DNA from: Costus lasius
Taxonomy: Eukaryota > Streptophyta > Magnoliopsida > Zingiberales > Costaceae
DNA length: 64,000 nt
Direction of reading: 5' to 3'
Assembly: GCA_027563935.2 (NCBI GenBank)
Contig: CM050450.1
Location: 11,391,957-11,455,956, forward strand
The stretch's first letter is position 1, and every line of letters begins with the position of its first letter. The notes beneath the pieces were generated by a model. That model did not search any database and had not been told where the DNA came from. It was given only the letters and a program-made list of their open reading frames with translations. Shown here piece after piece: positions 53,466 through 57,261 of this stretch. The position numbers and the translations under genes are program-made.

Positions 53466-55759
53466 CACTAAAACTTATATTTCACCAACACTTTATGGCG
53501 GGAGGTTTCAATCTTGTATGGCATAATGTGTCTAATAAGTAGCTATCGAACTAATAAAAACAATCATTAACTTAATTCGATAAGGATTGGTTATCATCTG
53601 GACTAAAGTATCAACTCCATATCAACGTCATTCTAAAATTGTTATAGTCTCGGGTAAAATATAATTTTACCCCAAATCCTCAATTAATTAATCATATATA
53701 TAATTATTATATATAAACACAAAATTAGTTTAATTTATAAATTTACATTTTATAGAAGAATTTAAAATAAAAATGAATAGTTTCTTTATTGAGTCAAACA
53801 TCTATGGAAACTTGTTTAAATACTTAAGTGGGCTTTGGATTATGCAATAGGGTACCTGACTTAGGTTCCAAGTCAGGATTGAGTATTGAAATTGGGCAAT
53901 CGGGTTGGGTTCAGGTCCTGAGTAAAGTATTGGATACCCAATGTGTTGGCATTTCTTAATATCCACCAAGTATAATGACACATGGTATGCTGAGCGTATT
54001 AGTCTAAGCCAGTAGAACCTAGTATACAACGTGTCTACCTATCAACAAGATATGGTAGTTCCATCTAGTTCATGGATGGGTTCTATGCTCACTTCTTCAA
54101 TGTTTATTGTCAACTAGCAAAAATGGTGTCCTTACAACCATCAATAACTTCTTCCAGCATTGCAAGCTGTCGTTGTTTTGGTGCCCTAACTAAAAACCCT
54201 AGGATTTTAGAGCTTAGACATATTTCAATTTGCAAGATGATTTCCCACTTTATCTCTACAATCATTACAAATCAAGGCAATTCTCCACACCTTGTAAGCA
54301 TGTATTTATGTAAGGTACATTTGTTCATTAGAGCATTACTCTCTGCCATGAGATATTGCAAAATTATCATCTCAACTAGAGCACTCCATGTATGAGATTG
54401 GTCTAAGGAAAGACGTTGACTCTATTAGGAAGGGATTCTTGCTTCAATTATTAGGGTGAATTGAATCTCTGCATACATCTAGGATGCTGTCTTTTCTATC
54501 TCGTTGAATGGTAAAGACATTGAATTCTTCCAAGGGACTAAAGGGCTGAGGTAAGGATGCCTATATCCCCTTATCTATTTGTTCTTCTTATGCATCATCT
54601 CTCTGATCTTTCAGTTGTTGGAGTGGAGAATTGCAGAATCAACCCTCACTGATTCTGCAAGACCTGCTTATTGCTATTTGCTTCTACCGCTTTTTTTTCT
54701 CAAATCTGATTTAGCCTTTGCGATGGCTATCGAAAGGAGACTATCACATTTCTTTAAAGTGTTTAGGCTTCAAGCAAACTTGGACAAATCCTAATTATAC
54801 ACATTGCTTACCCTTATATAGGACTTCATCTCAACTGCCATCAAGAGTCAAGTTGGCTTACTCCCTATAGAATATCCAGGACTTCATCTCAGCTATAAGG
54901 AACATTCAATTGCTAAGGATTTTTGTTCATCTTTATGATAGGCTGTATGGTACTTACTATATGTTATCTTTTTTTTTTAGTTTTCTTTCTCAATGGAAAT
55001 TAATCTTAATTAGCAACTAGACCAACTTGATATCAAAAATGCATTTTACTAATGAGGAAAGTTACATAAAGCAGCCGTTAGTTAGTTGCTCAAGGGGAGA
55101 TCTATGAACTCTAGTGTTTTTGTGATGTGGTAATGTCTAAGTAGGGGAGTTGATTGTCACTTTAGTCGTGATGTGCTAATGTCAAGGTAGATATGTGCTC
55201 CATCAATGGATTTTTGTTAATCAACTTGCTCATATCTACCTTGTATTTTTCCTCCACTTGTTTTACCAAGTTGGCCATGTTTAACATTTATGTTTATTGG
55301 GTTGTATTTGACTGAGCCGTATGTTAAATTTAGTCTACTTATCTTTATCTTATGTTTGGCTTATACTTTCATGGTATATATGTGTGTGTCTATTTATCTT
55401 ATGTTTCATATTCGACATATTAGTATCAAACCAATCTGCCATCCTAATACTCATGCTGCCACAAATATATGTGAAAAGTTCCTCAGATCCTCATTCAAAA
55501 AGAAGCCTCCTTAGATCCAGAAATTAATAGTGATTGGCTGGAAACCGTGGGTAACAGGAGATCAAAGTGATCATTCATGTGGTCTTCCATTTTTCAGGTT
55601 TACTACTGCAAGGAGGATGAGGTTTGTTTGTACCAATCTGTTGCCTTTGATGTCTCGTTTAAAGAAGAGCCAGAATCCAATCAGGCTGTCGTCAACCTTT
55701 CGTACACTGTTAAACCGAAAGTTGTCTCGGGTACTCCGCAATTGATAATTAGCAAGTAG
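3464..55759 (+). CDS. SOQ1: SOQ1-like thylakoid NHL-repeat protein, 3' part of gene (13 exons)
   Basis: Joined exons 3464-3661, 3844-3948, 6336-6400, 8974-9067, 9243-9400, 22926-22975, 23053-23174, 23313-23420, 41998-42090, 50160-50196, 50667-50914, 52609-52758 and 55598-55759 give 529 codons plus TAG with no frame break. The product has NHL-type beta-propeller blades ([72 protein letters not shown]) and a C-terminal beta-rich domain ([15 protein letters not shown]). This matches the C-terminal half of SOQ1, a roughly 1050-residue chloroplast protein with a stromal HAD phosphatase domain, one membrane segment, and lumenal thioredoxin-like and NHL domains. In Arabidopsis it suppresses the sustained antenna quenching qH. 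The HAD and thioredoxin exons must lie upstream of base 1. Introns are swollen by transposons (13.5, 18.6 and 8.1 kb). One intron is best read as GC-AG. The host reading frame appears functional. Confidence 0.93.
3844..3948 (+). CDS. SOQ1: SOQ1-like exon b
   Basis: Acceptor CAG at 3841-3843, donor GTTAGG at 3949; 35 codons. It runs [14 protein letters not shown] to ATFNRPQ and joins exon a in frame as SNHNRI/VVTDLEG. Confidence 0.9.
3949..6335 (+). other. SOQ1-like intron
   Basis: AT-rich intron. A degenerate relative of the GGTACCG/CAAGG repeat family lies at about 4810-4975 (ends CTTGAACCATGG). Nothing else was recognised. Confidence 0.5.
6336..6400 (+). CDS. SOQ1: SOQ1-like exon c (NHL blade)
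   Basis: Acceptor TCCAG before 6336, donor GTATGT at 6401. It encodes [21 protein letters not shown] plus two bases of an Arg codon, completed in the next exon. Confidence 0.9.
6515..6822. repeat. MITE-family copy expanded by a GAA/GAG purine tract
   Basis: It begins CCAAGGTTCGAAGTTTCGGA and ends GTCTATTTTAAAAACCTTAA, in the orientation of the MITE termini. The centre (about 6587-6655) is an almost pure purine GAA/GAG run followed by a GC-rich pyrimidine stretch. Open frames here encode only poly-E or poly-S. Confidence 0.55.
6823..8973 (+). other. SOQ1-like intron, repeat-derived
   Basis: Includes two GGTACC-type repeat relics (about 7260-7450 and 7560-7850). The stretch 7880-8760 is less AT-rich and probably repetitive, but I could not assign it. 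Confidence 0.4.
8974..9067 (+). CDS. SOQ1: SOQ1-like exon d
   Basis: Acceptor CTCAG before 8974, donor GTATGA at 9068. It reads [16 protein letters not shown] to GGRQGTNQ, the linker between blades. Confidence 0.9.
9243..9400 (+). CDS. SOQ1: SOQ1-like exon e (NHL blade)
   Basis: Acceptor CATTAG before 9243, donor GTAGTT at 9401. It encodes [31 protein letters not shown] and [13 protein letters not shown] and ends with AG of a split Ser codon. The next intron is 13.5 kb. Confidence 0.9.
9973..10300 (+). repeat. Three degenerate tandem units (about 110-125 bp)
   Basis: Three successive units share CTCTCACTCTCTTGCCTCTCAC, an A-tract plus TTTTTC, CCTCGCTGACCTCTCGCCGA and CCTAGAGCTTGGT. They lie in the left part of the TIR element before the hAT insertion. 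The small open frame here is a by-product. Confidence 0.65.
10399..14034 (+). mobile_element. hAT DNA transposon, 3.6 kb, with 8-bp TSD
   Basis: TSD CTAGGCAG occurs at 10399-10406 and 14027-14034. The element 10407-14026 has TIRs CAAGCTTATCAAAATCG and, reversed at the right end, TAAGGTTATCAGGATCG. The subterminal right end is rich in GATCCTACG motifs. The transposase gene inside is in the forward orientation. It inserted into the foldback TIR element, so it is the younger of the two. Confidence 0.88.
11275..13673 (+). pseudogene. hAT transposase, broken by one stop and one frameshift
   Basis: Predicted exons 11275-12685, 12758-13154 and 13245-13673. The N terminus holds a BED zinc finger ([21 protein letters not shown] minus its last residue). 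A DUF659-type catalytic core follows, with MSDGWTD and [13 protein letters not shown] carrying acidic catalytic candidates. The C-terminal hAT dimerisation region has PAKWWDFYG and [15 protein letters not shown], then an acidic tail to TAG at 13671. A TAA at 11707-11709 interrupts the frame; the reading continues in the same frame as [17 protein letters not shown] one-base loss near 12443 shifts frame; the next frame resumes [15 protein letters not shown]. The protein therefore cannot be made as is. The family drives excision and insertion with 8-bp TSDs, as seen here. Confidence 0.88.
14035..16070. repeat. Foldback array: inverted blocks of 21-bp tandem repeats
   Basis: The left arm starts with three units of about 120 bp (GTTTATCCACGA, GATTGGTTTGAAAGTGAAAA, AAATGATATTGG). 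It then has about 40 copies of a 21-bp unit of the type TATCCACGATCATACAGGCT (about 14440-15300). The right arm (about 15310-16060) has the reverse-complement units (CGTGGATAGAGCTTAGG) and ends with the reverse complement of the 120-bp unit. The turn is near 15305-15320. Because 21 is a multiple of 3, long frames with 7-residue periodicity appear on both strands; they are not genes. Confidence 0.88.
16107..17243 (+). other. Intronic sequence with GC-rich purine block and a local duplication
   Basis: 16391-16930 is GC-rich and purine-biased (GGCGGTAGCGGTGAAGGGAGG-like low complexity). Its overlapping frames on both strands are not credible genes. A segment of about 75 bp containing TATGTGTCACTAGACGTCTT is directly repeated at 17090-17164 and 17180-17253. 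Confidence 0.5.
17244..18925 (+). mobile_element. Small Copia-like LTR relic, gag only
   Basis: Two diverged LTR-like segments, about 17244-17548 and 18591-18925, share CATTAATGTCCTCATATA, TTTATATATATGTATT-like and TTTTCTTAACATCT blocks. TACCAGAGCATTAGC at 17553-17567 just after the left LTR resembles the methionine-tRNA primer site TGGTATCAGAGC. Only a degenerate gag lies between. The exact LTR edges are blurred by the adjacent duplication. Confidence 0.6.
17850..18425 (+). pseudogene. Copia gag (UBN2-type) pseudogene with zinc-knuckle remnant
   Basis: Across several frames one can read a Copia capsid. Pieces include [20 protein letters not shown], [43 protein letters not shown], and a decayed zinc knuckle (YFIICKKKK ... 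[14 protein letters not shown]). Numerous stops and shifts make it a relic. No protease, integrase or reverse transcriptase follows before the right LTR. Confidence 0.65.
18926..19203 (+). other. Unassigned intronic sequence
   Basis: AT-rich, no gene or repeat recognised. Confidence 0.4.
19204..21118. mobile_element. MITE-family copy split by a solo LTR, with GAA tract
   Basis: The left end CAAGGTTTAAAAAATATTCC (19204) and the right end CGAGTTTTTAATACTTG (21118) are the inverted termini of the CAAGG family. The solo LTR 19299-20776 separates them. The right half holds a GA-rich tract (about 20781-20850) and GC-rich pyrimidine sequence as in the copy at 6515. Confidence 0.6.
19299..20776. mobile_element. 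Solo LTR of a Ty3/gypsy-type element
   Basis: It starts TGAGGCGGAGCGG and ends ATGCAACTCATCA, about 1.48 kb, non-coding. Near the start it contains CCGCAAGTGTACGACTT..TCGAAGTAATA, which parallels CCGCAAGTATACGGACTATCGAAGTAAT in the LTRs at 31642 and 39290. An AAGAA direct repeat flanks it to within one base. No internal region is present, so it is probably a recombination product. Confidence 0.65.
21119..22925 (+). other. SOQ1-like intron with another GAA-expanded MITE copy
   Basis: About 21120-21560 is a further copy of the GGTACC/CAAGG family with a purine GAA/GAG tract (about 21190-21312) mirrored downstream by CTCCTTCTCC-type pyrimidines. Degenerate relatives lie at 21540-21620 and 21990-22130. 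22140-22925 has nothing recognisable. The poly-S/poly-R open frames are artefacts. Confidence 0.55.
22926..22975 (+). CDS. SOQ1: SOQ1-like exon f, followed by a GC donor
   Basis: Acceptor TTTTGCAG before 22926. It encodes [16 protein letters not shown] plus one base. The in-frame end that keeps the conserved P-D-L-x-E-x-Y-I-A-D junction lies at CCAG|GCAAGA, a GC-type donor. An alternative GT donor at 22984 paired with an acceptor ending at 23060 is also in frame but replaces D-L-Q by G-K-M. Confidence 0.8.
23053..23174 (+). CDS. SOQ1: SOQ1-like exon g (NHL blade)
   Basis: Acceptor TGTAG before 23053, donor GTATTC at 23175. It encodes [18 protein letters not shown], the [15 protein letters not shown] loop, and ends in phase 0. 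The preceding intron is only 77 nt. Confidence 0.85.
23313..23420 (+). CDS. SOQ1: SOQ1-like exon h (NHL blade)
   Basis: Acceptor TTAACAG before 23313, donor GTATTG at 23421; 36 codons, [19 protein letters not shown] to [10 protein letters not shown]. The following intron is about 18.6 kb and holds most of the retrotransposon load. Confidence 0.9.
23421..25861 (+). other. 5' part of the 18.6-kb SOQ1-like intron
   Basis: Mostly unassigned AT-rich DNA. About 24845-25165 is another purine-rich GGTACC-family copy (GATCGGTATCGAGGCAGATG to TTTTGCAAACCTTGGG). Confidence 0.45.
26677..28288 (-). mobile_element. hAT-like element carrying a RING-H2 sequence
   Basis: Near-identical 8-bp flanks AGGTCGCA (26677-26684) and GGGTCGCA (28281-28288) bound 26685-28280. 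TIRs are TAGAGGTGGCCATGGGCC and, reversed, TAGAGGTGGCCAATGGGCC. Both subterminal regions, about 270 and 170 bp, are extremely GC-rich and full of GGGCCGTGCC palindromes; the core is AT-rich. No transposase is seen. The core holds the RING-H2 frame described separately. It interrupts the LTR 25862-29183. Confidence 0.8.
27226..27760 (-). pseudogene. RING-H2 finger (E3 ubiquitin ligase-type) inside the hAT-like element
   Basis: On the minus strand a frame ending at TAA (27226-27228) has an acidic stretch ([20 protein letters not shown]) and then a C-terminal finger beginning [14 protein letters not shown]. The ligand spacing is C-x2-C-x14-C-x1-H-x2-H-x2-C-x10-C-x2-C, a complete C3H2C3 RING-H2 set. 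Such domains recruit ubiquitin-conjugating E2 enzymes. Upstream, [20 protein letters not shown] is in the same frame but is separated by a TAA near 27627, so the longer protein is broken. A shorter product starting at an internal Met remains possible. Whether this is a captured host gene or an element-encoded protein is not settled by the sequence. Confidence 0.75.
28852..28859 (+). promoter_or_regulatory. TATA box of the LTR promoter
   Basis: TATAAATA, followed by ACAAACACACGAATTTCTCTCC-like leader sequence, within the presumed U3/R junction of the LTR. Confidence 0.5.
29184..29639 (+). other. Sequence between LTR and Copia gag debris
   Basis: No gene. TTAGTATCATAGTAATCG near 29558 weakly resembles a decayed methionine-tRNA primer binding site ahead of gag. 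Confidence 0.35.
29640..30810 (+). pseudogene. Copia gag-protease pseudogene
   Basis: Degenerate plus-strand Copia reading. A gag N-terminal region at about 29800 (DGTNY-type start, [11 protein letters not shown]) is followed by a zinc knuckle [13 protein letters not shown] at about 30385, whose first Cys is mutated to Tyr. A protease active-site relic [15 protein letters not shown] lies at about 30630 (family form D-S-G-A). Multiple stops and frame changes leave no functional protein. No integrase or reverse transcriptase is recognisable downstream. Confidence 0.6.
30811..31636 (+). other. Unassigned sequence left of the gypsy element
   Basis: Possibly more decayed Copia internal sequence, but no motif could be identified. 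Confidence 0.35.
31642..33013 (-). repeat. 3' LTR of the gypsy element
   Basis: 1372 bp, TG...CA ends. It matches 39290-40708 along its length with scattered substitutions, so the insertion is not very recent. Short internal repeats contain TCGAGGATGCAACGAGGT and CGTCTACCGTCGTAGCA twice. Confidence 0.9.
33014..33030 (-). promoter_or_regulatory. Polypurine-tract position and conserved upstream box
   Basis: On the minus strand the sequence before the 3' LTR reads TTGAGGACAAGCAAGAG, then AAGTCCAGAGAGATTT against the LTR. This is where the plus-strand primer should lie, though the purine run is short. Confidence 0.5.
33031..35529 (-). other. Non-coding 3' internal region of the gypsy element
   Basis: No credible gene. 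It contains AATGGCGCTTCTTGGGAGGC (minus strand, about 35445), a block I recall following pol in related plant elements. It also has a degenerate repeat array at 34545-35070 and two T-rich copies of TAGACTTTGCTAGAGAAT at about 33413 and 33469. Confidence 0.5.
34545..35070. repeat. Degenerate tandem repeat of about 95-120 bp
   Basis: About six diverging units share a core such as TCGCTGGGTGCCCCGAGGAACTTTNTGTAGAGA, e.g. at about 34551, 34647, 34785, 34860, 34955 and 35035. It lies in the non-coding 3' part of the gypsy element. Confidence 0.6.
35530..36860 (-). pseudogene. Captured eIF4G fragment in the retrotransposon
   Basis: Reading the minus strand from about 36839 leftwards gives a plant eIF4G middle segment. 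Recognisable pieces, in order, are [43 protein letters not shown] and [14 protein letters not shown], then the P/G-rich [13 protein letters not shown] and [43 protein letters not shown] and [13 protein letters not shown] come last, at the entry to the MIF4G/HEAT domain. eIF4G is the scaffold of the cap-binding complex. The fragment stops before the MIF4G helices. A frameshift after DLYNAYR and several stops (e.g. after DISTPK and after GGTLSSPM) make it non-functional as a protein. It has the same orientation as gag and lies between the LTRs, replacing the pol region. Confidence 0.85.
36882..37223 (-). pseudogene. gypsy protease-RT connector
   Basis: A minus-strand frame shifted from gag-protease encodes an acidic connector ([28 protein letters not shown]). 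It resembles the segment just before reverse transcriptase in Athila/Tat polyproteins. Reverse transcriptase motifs never follow; eIF4G sequence does. Confidence 0.55.
37256..38974 (-). pseudogene. gag-protease of the gypsy element, three nonsense codons
   Basis: One continuous minus-strand frame begins at ATG 38974. It holds a capsid segment ([47 protein letters not shown]), a zinc knuckle [14 protein letters not shown] (C-x2-C-x4-H-x4-C), a Q/P-rich linker, and an aspartic protease with [18 protein letters not shown] and [19 protein letters not shown] in place of D-T/S-G-A is usual for Athila-like proteases. Stops fall at 38735-38737, 38483-38485 and 37784-37786, each TAG or TAA where Gln is a plausible ancestral residue. 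The frame is then lost near 37250. Confidence 0.85.
39266..39283 (-). promoter_or_regulatory. Primer binding site, tRNA-Asp type
   Basis: On the plus strand TCCTCGGCAACAGCGCCA matches the 3' end of plant tRNA-Asp(GUC), TCCCCGGCAACGGCGCCA, at all but two bases. It is six bases inside the 5' LTR. Asp primers are common in Athila and Tat elements. Confidence 0.75.
39290..40708 (-). repeat. 5' LTR of the gypsy element
   Basis: 1419 bp. Relative to the partner LTR it has a short tandem duplication at about 39440-39510 (AAGGTAATTGCACGACG twice), which accounts for most of the length difference. Confidence 0.9.
40714..41997 (+). other. 3' end of the 18.6-kb SOQ1-like intron
   Basis: Nothing recognised except intron sequence leading to the acceptor at 41997. 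Confidence 0.45.
41998..42090 (+). CDS. SOQ1: SOQ1-like exon i
   Basis: Acceptor TTGAAG before 41998, donor GTATGT at 42091; 31 codons, [18 protein letters not shown] to GPSLMAQ. It continues SYNHK/IKKLDP from exon h across the 18.6-kb intron. Confidence 0.9.
42091..43159 (+). other. SOQ1-like intron, 5' part
   Basis: No gene or repeat recognised; short open frames have no family features. Confidence 0.4.
43160..44185. mobile_element. Non-autonomous 1.0-kb hAT, relative of the element at 10407
   Basis: TSD GATCAAAT at 43160-43167 and 44178-44185 bounds 43168-44177. The left end CAAGGTTATCAAAATCGCG matches the left TIR at 10407. The right end has GGATCTTACGATCCTACG and CGGAGCCTCTACCG in common with 13938-13996, but the outermost TIR is shortened by about five bases. 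The interior is a GC-rich stretch plus AT-rich filler without transposase. Confidence 0.85.
44186..44764 (+). other. Intronic stretch next to the Copia LTR
   Basis: AT-rich. At 44430-44590 a short plus-strand reading ([26 protein letters not shown]) vaguely resembles the start of a Copia gag but is too short to call. Confidence 0.35.
44765..48960 (-). mobile_element. 5'-truncated Copia retrotransposon (3' LTR plus partial pol)
   Basis: The 3' LTR spans about 44765-46418 (minus-strand TGTTAGCATTACTAG to AGCCCACA), with a polypurine tract CTTGAGAGGGAG at 46419-46430. Pol fragments extend to about 48960 and end inside integrase. No gag, protease or 5' LTR is found, so the element is truncated. 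A TATTTATAAT-type TATA region lies at about 45136 in the LTR. Confidence 0.8.
46426..48960 (-). pseudogene. Copia integrase / reverse transcriptase / RNase H pseudogene
   Basis: Reading leftwards in shifting frames: the integrase core (HSDIWG near 48920, [34 protein letters not shown]), an integrase-RT linker, and RVT_2 ([36 protein letters not shown]). Then come the catalytic box AIYVDDILL at about 47380 and the RNase H tail with [13 protein letters not shown] and [10 protein letters not shown]. At least six breaks separate these blocks, for example between 47443 and 47483 and the overlap at 47207-47231. The copy is dead. Confidence 0.88.
48961..50159 (+). other. SOQ1-like intron, 3' part
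   Basis: AT-rich, no feature recognised before the 37-nt micro-exon. Confidence 0.4.
50160..50196 (+). CDS. SOQ1: SOQ1-like micro-exon j (37 nt)
   Basis: Acceptor CTTGCAG before 50160, donor GTAATT at 50197. It encodes [12 protein letters not shown] plus one base. At 37 nt it is easily missed by gene finders, but it is required to keep frame between exons i and k. Confidence 0.88.
50197..50666 (+). other. SOQ1-like intron, 470 bp
   Basis: Ordinary AT-rich intron; nothing else seen. Confidence 0.5.
50667..50914 (+). CDS. SOQ1: SOQ1-like exon k: last NHL blade and start of C-terminal domain
   Basis: Acceptor CTTGCAG before 50667, donor GTTCTC at 50915; 82 full codons. It encodes [16 protein letters not shown], the linker [20 protein letters not shown], and [11 protein letters not shown]. 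Confidence 0.92.
50915..52608 (+). other. SOQ1-like intron with GGTACC-family relics
   Basis: Degenerate CAAGG/GGTACC-family relics at about 51190-51300, 51480-51560 and 51930-52110. No gene. Confidence 0.45.
52609..52758 (+). CDS. SOQ1: SOQ1-like exon l (C-terminal domain)
   Basis: Acceptor ATCACAG before 52609, donor GTACTT at 52759; 50 codons, [20 protein letters not shown] to MGRINCK. Confidence 0.9.
52759..54059 (+). other. SOQ1-like intron, 5' part
   Basis: AT-rich intron with the CT microsatellite; no gene. Confidence 0.45.
53437..53465 (+). repeat. CT microsatellite
   Basis: Uninterrupted (CT)n run of about 29 bases in the SOQ1-like intron. Confidence 0.9.
54060..54800 (+). pseudogene. 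LINE-1 reverse transcriptase relic
   Basis: Plus-strand pieces follow the order of a plant L1 reverse transcriptase. [13 protein letters not shown] stands for the GPDGF..FF box. [20 protein letters not shown] stands for the RPISL..IYKII box. FKGTKGLR followed by [13 protein letters not shown] stands for the LRQGDPLSPYLF box, and [10 protein letters not shown] for SGLKVNLDKS. The FADD catalytic box is not recognisable. Stops and shifts abound. The copy is in sense orientation with the host gene. Confidence 0.6.
54801..55597 (+). other. SOQ1-like intron, 3' part
   Basis: Unassigned; possibly further L1 3' sequence. Confidence 0.35.
55598..55759 (+). CDS. SOQ1: SOQ1-like terminal exon m
   Basis: Acceptor TTTTTCAG before 55598, TAG at 55757-55759. 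It encodes [20 protein letters not shown] to the C terminus QLIISK. The 3' UTR presumably runs on towards about 56080. Confidence 0.92.
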   Translation, partial: VYYCKEDEVCLYQSVAFDVSFKEEPESNQAVVNLSYTVKPKVVSGTPQLIISK

Positions 55760-56186
55760 TACTATCTTGGATTTACATGCAAAAGTCATGTTGTTTAACA
55801 ATAATAACTATTCAAGATGTACATAGATGGGAATTCTATTCGATCATTGGTATTTTCTCCAAATTTGCCAGGGGCGTCATTTTGGTTAAACATTATGCTC
55901 AAGAAGCGCATAGTAAAAAACTTGATTTTCTTTACATCATTTCTTTTATGTTGCTGTATGATGGTTGAAAAGCTTGTTTATGGGCTTTGGTTAGATGATT
56001 ATAGTAATTATCTATCCTGAAAGTTGAATGCAATGAGACAAACAAATATTGCTTGCGTTGGGTAGGTTTGCAACTATTCATTTTTTCATTTTTTTTTAAG
56101 GTCTCAAATATCAGCTAAGCATCCTCTTATCTATTCTGCATTGACAGCCAAACTGTTTGATCATTTTTACATGTTCGTTGACCATC
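55760..56186 (+). other. SOQ1-like 3' UTR and downstream flank
   Basis: AT-rich sequence after the stop. No perfect AATAAA was singled out; the poly(A) site is unknown. Confidence 0.45.
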
Positions 56187-57261
56187 CAAAGTGTCACGCC
56201 CCGGTCGGATCGGCCTAGGATTGGCGCTTATCCGCTTCCTAGAGCCATCCGGCGGAATACCGGAACGTAACTCGCTCTAGGGTTTCCGGCCTTAAATTAG
56301 AAACCCTAATCTCCCCGAAGAATTTTTCTCCCCAAAATACAATTCGCACGGAAAACCCTAACCCTAATTTAGAGAAATCCGATCGGAACCCTAAATTCAC
56401 TTTACCTCTCGGTCAAAATTGATTTTGACCCAGAAATTCGTCGTCGCCGCTCGATTTCGGATTGCTGACGTCACGCTTACGTCACCTCAATTCGAAATCG
56501 AACTTTCGATTTCGCCTGCGTCAGCCGCTACTCGCTGACGTCACCCGGAAATTCGCCCGCCGAATTGCGATTTCGCCGTTGCCGATTTTGACTTCGTCAA
56601 CGCCTTGTTTCGAACGCCGCCGCGTTCGAAACCACTGTTCGTCTTCAAGCTCGCGACGCCGCTGTGTCGCTGCTGCTGTCGAGCGCCGCCGGCGCTCGCG
56701 ACTCTCCTCCGTCCGAAGCCGATCGACAGCCGCCTGCTGTCGTCGCCGAATCACCACAGAGAACACGAAGCAGGGGGAAGCAGGTGAAGAAGAAACCCAA
56801 GCTTTATTCCTCAGAAAACTTACAAGGTCGTCTCCTCCAGCCGTCGGCTGCCTGGCCCGGTGTCCCTCTTCCCTCCCTCGCCGGTCGTCTCCTCGACGCC
56901 GGTTACAATCTCTCACTCTCGTCGAAGCTTCACCAAGCTTCGTTGTAGTCGTTAATGGCGGAGCTCCCTTCTCCACTCGCTCGTCCGCTCCTCTTTATAG
57001 AGGAGCCGCCGCCTCCTCTTCGGATTAGGGCGTCGAGCGCCCGCTGCCCGCGTCTTCCGCCCGAGTATGCCGCCAACCCGCTTCCTCCGCTGCTGAGAAG
57101 GGCGCCGACGAACTCGCGCAAGCTGCCGCTTCCGTCGGACGCGCCGAGCGCGTTCCGCGCGCTTTGTTCGCTGAATCGAGCGCAACGCTCGATTCCGTGT
57201 GTGGGCTCGGGCTTGTCATTGGGCTTGGGCCGAACCGGGTAGACCGGGCCCTGACACAAAG
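56187..57261 (-). mobile_element. Solo LTR, GC-rich, TSD CAAAG
   Basis: 56192-57256 (1065 bp) starts TGTCACGCCCCGG and ends GGGCCCTGACA, flanked by CAAAG at 56187-56191 and 57257-57261. On the minus strand a TATA-like CTATAAAG (about 56993) is followed about 190 bp later by AATAAA (about 56798), consistent with U3-R-U5 order on that strand. The several long open frames on both strands come from its high GC content and are not genes. Confidence 0.85.
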
